Part shown: one piece after another, positions 23,686-23,885 of the stretch
Numbering within the stretch: the first letter of the stretch is position 1
Layout of the letters: each line of letters opens with the position of its first letter
Notes under the pieces: model-generated
The model's input: only the letters and a program-made list of their open reading frames with translations
The model's database searches: none
Told to the model about the DNA's origin: nothing
Program-made: the position numbers and the translations under genes
NCBI GenBank assembly: GCA_934725795.1
Contig: CAKVCF010000001.1
Location: 1-23,885 of the forward strand
Direction of reading: 5' to 3'
Length of the DNA stretch: 23,885 nucleotides
From: an uncultured Clostridia bacterium
Lineage (GTDB): Bacteria; Bacillota; Clostridia; Christensenellales; UBA1242

Positions 23686-23885
23686 TTATTGTTTGCCTGT
23701 AGAACCAAATCCGCCGCGGTCTTTAGCATCTAAGTTTTTAACTGTAATTAAAGTATGCGTTGGTTGGTGAGCTAAAATCCTGAACTGACAAATACGGTCA
23801 TTTTTGTGAATAACAGTATCTCTCATTGCCAAAGCAGGGAACATCCATTGGTCATTATCGCCACAATAACTTTCATCAATAACAC
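23686..23885 (-). CDS. dut: Deoxyuridine triphosphatase, C-terminal part (5' end outside window)
   Basis: Too broken by the window edge to show as a complete frame, but clear: reading the minus strand from the edge gives 65 residues to TAA at 23688-23686. It contains [13 protein letters not shown] (dUTPase motif III), [12 protein letters not shown] (motif IV) and RGGFGSTG (motif V, the glycine-rich flap that closes over the nucleotide). The enzyme converts dUTP to dUMP and keeps uracil out of DNA. The CGDNDQW form with an inserted FPALAMRD is the type I associate with Bacillota and some of their phages. No clear terminator is seen after it. Confidence 0.88.
   Translation of the reverse strand, partial: VIDESYCGDNDQWMFPALAMRDTVIHKNDRICQFRILAHQPTHTLITVKNLDAKDRGGFGSTGKQ

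Overview
The window looks like chromosome from an AT-rich, Gram-positive-type bacterium of the Bacillota, most likely an uncultivated gut Clostridia-like lineage. The evidence is strong AT bias, AAGGAG-type ribosome binding sites, sigma-A-like promoters, rpmG-secE-nusG-rplK-rplA gene order, a VanW/G5 protein, RmuC, and several surface proteins of types common in that group. Genus cannot be read from the sequence. No tRNA, rRNA, CRISPR array, insertion sequence or transposase was seen. All 20 genes end in TAA (16) or TAG (4), and none ends in TGA.

Region by region. 1-982 is the 3' part of recN, facing a convergent two-cluster ferredoxin gene across a shared terminator. 1787-9787 is a three-gene unit: trxB, which looks leaderless; a 2,114-residue surface protein coupled to it by a TAATG overlap; and a small YcxB-like membrane protein. 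9883-11839 holds two minus-strand genes: a membrane protein with a Pro/Gln-rich tail, and a diacylglycerol-kinase-fold protein whose signature motifs are degraded. 12030-13349 is a secreted protein with a SipW/TasA-like N-terminus fused to a LamG-like domain, behind a promoter whose spacer carries one arm of a perfect inverted repeat. 13456-16350 holds rmuC and a VanW/G5 gene. 16464-17811 is a minus-strand pair, a short coiled coil and a leucine-rich-repeat protein with a phage-tail-like N-terminus. 18068-20748 holds a four-helix membrane protein and a GLUG-repeat surface protein.

The last part is housekeeping: rpmG, secE and nusG with a structured leader, then rplK and rplA with a leader that resembles an L1-binding autoregulatory site, a strong terminator, and the 3' end of a convergent dut.

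The middle 18 kb is mainly cell-envelope and surface functions flanked by core genes. The most interesting signals are regulatory (predicted leaderless starts, the inverted repeat inside a promoter, the rpmG leader hairpins, a terminator built into the end of a coding region) together with the degraded kinase-like protein and the phage-tail-like proteins standing alone. I did not find a clear-cut new multi-gene system such as a defence or secretion island.
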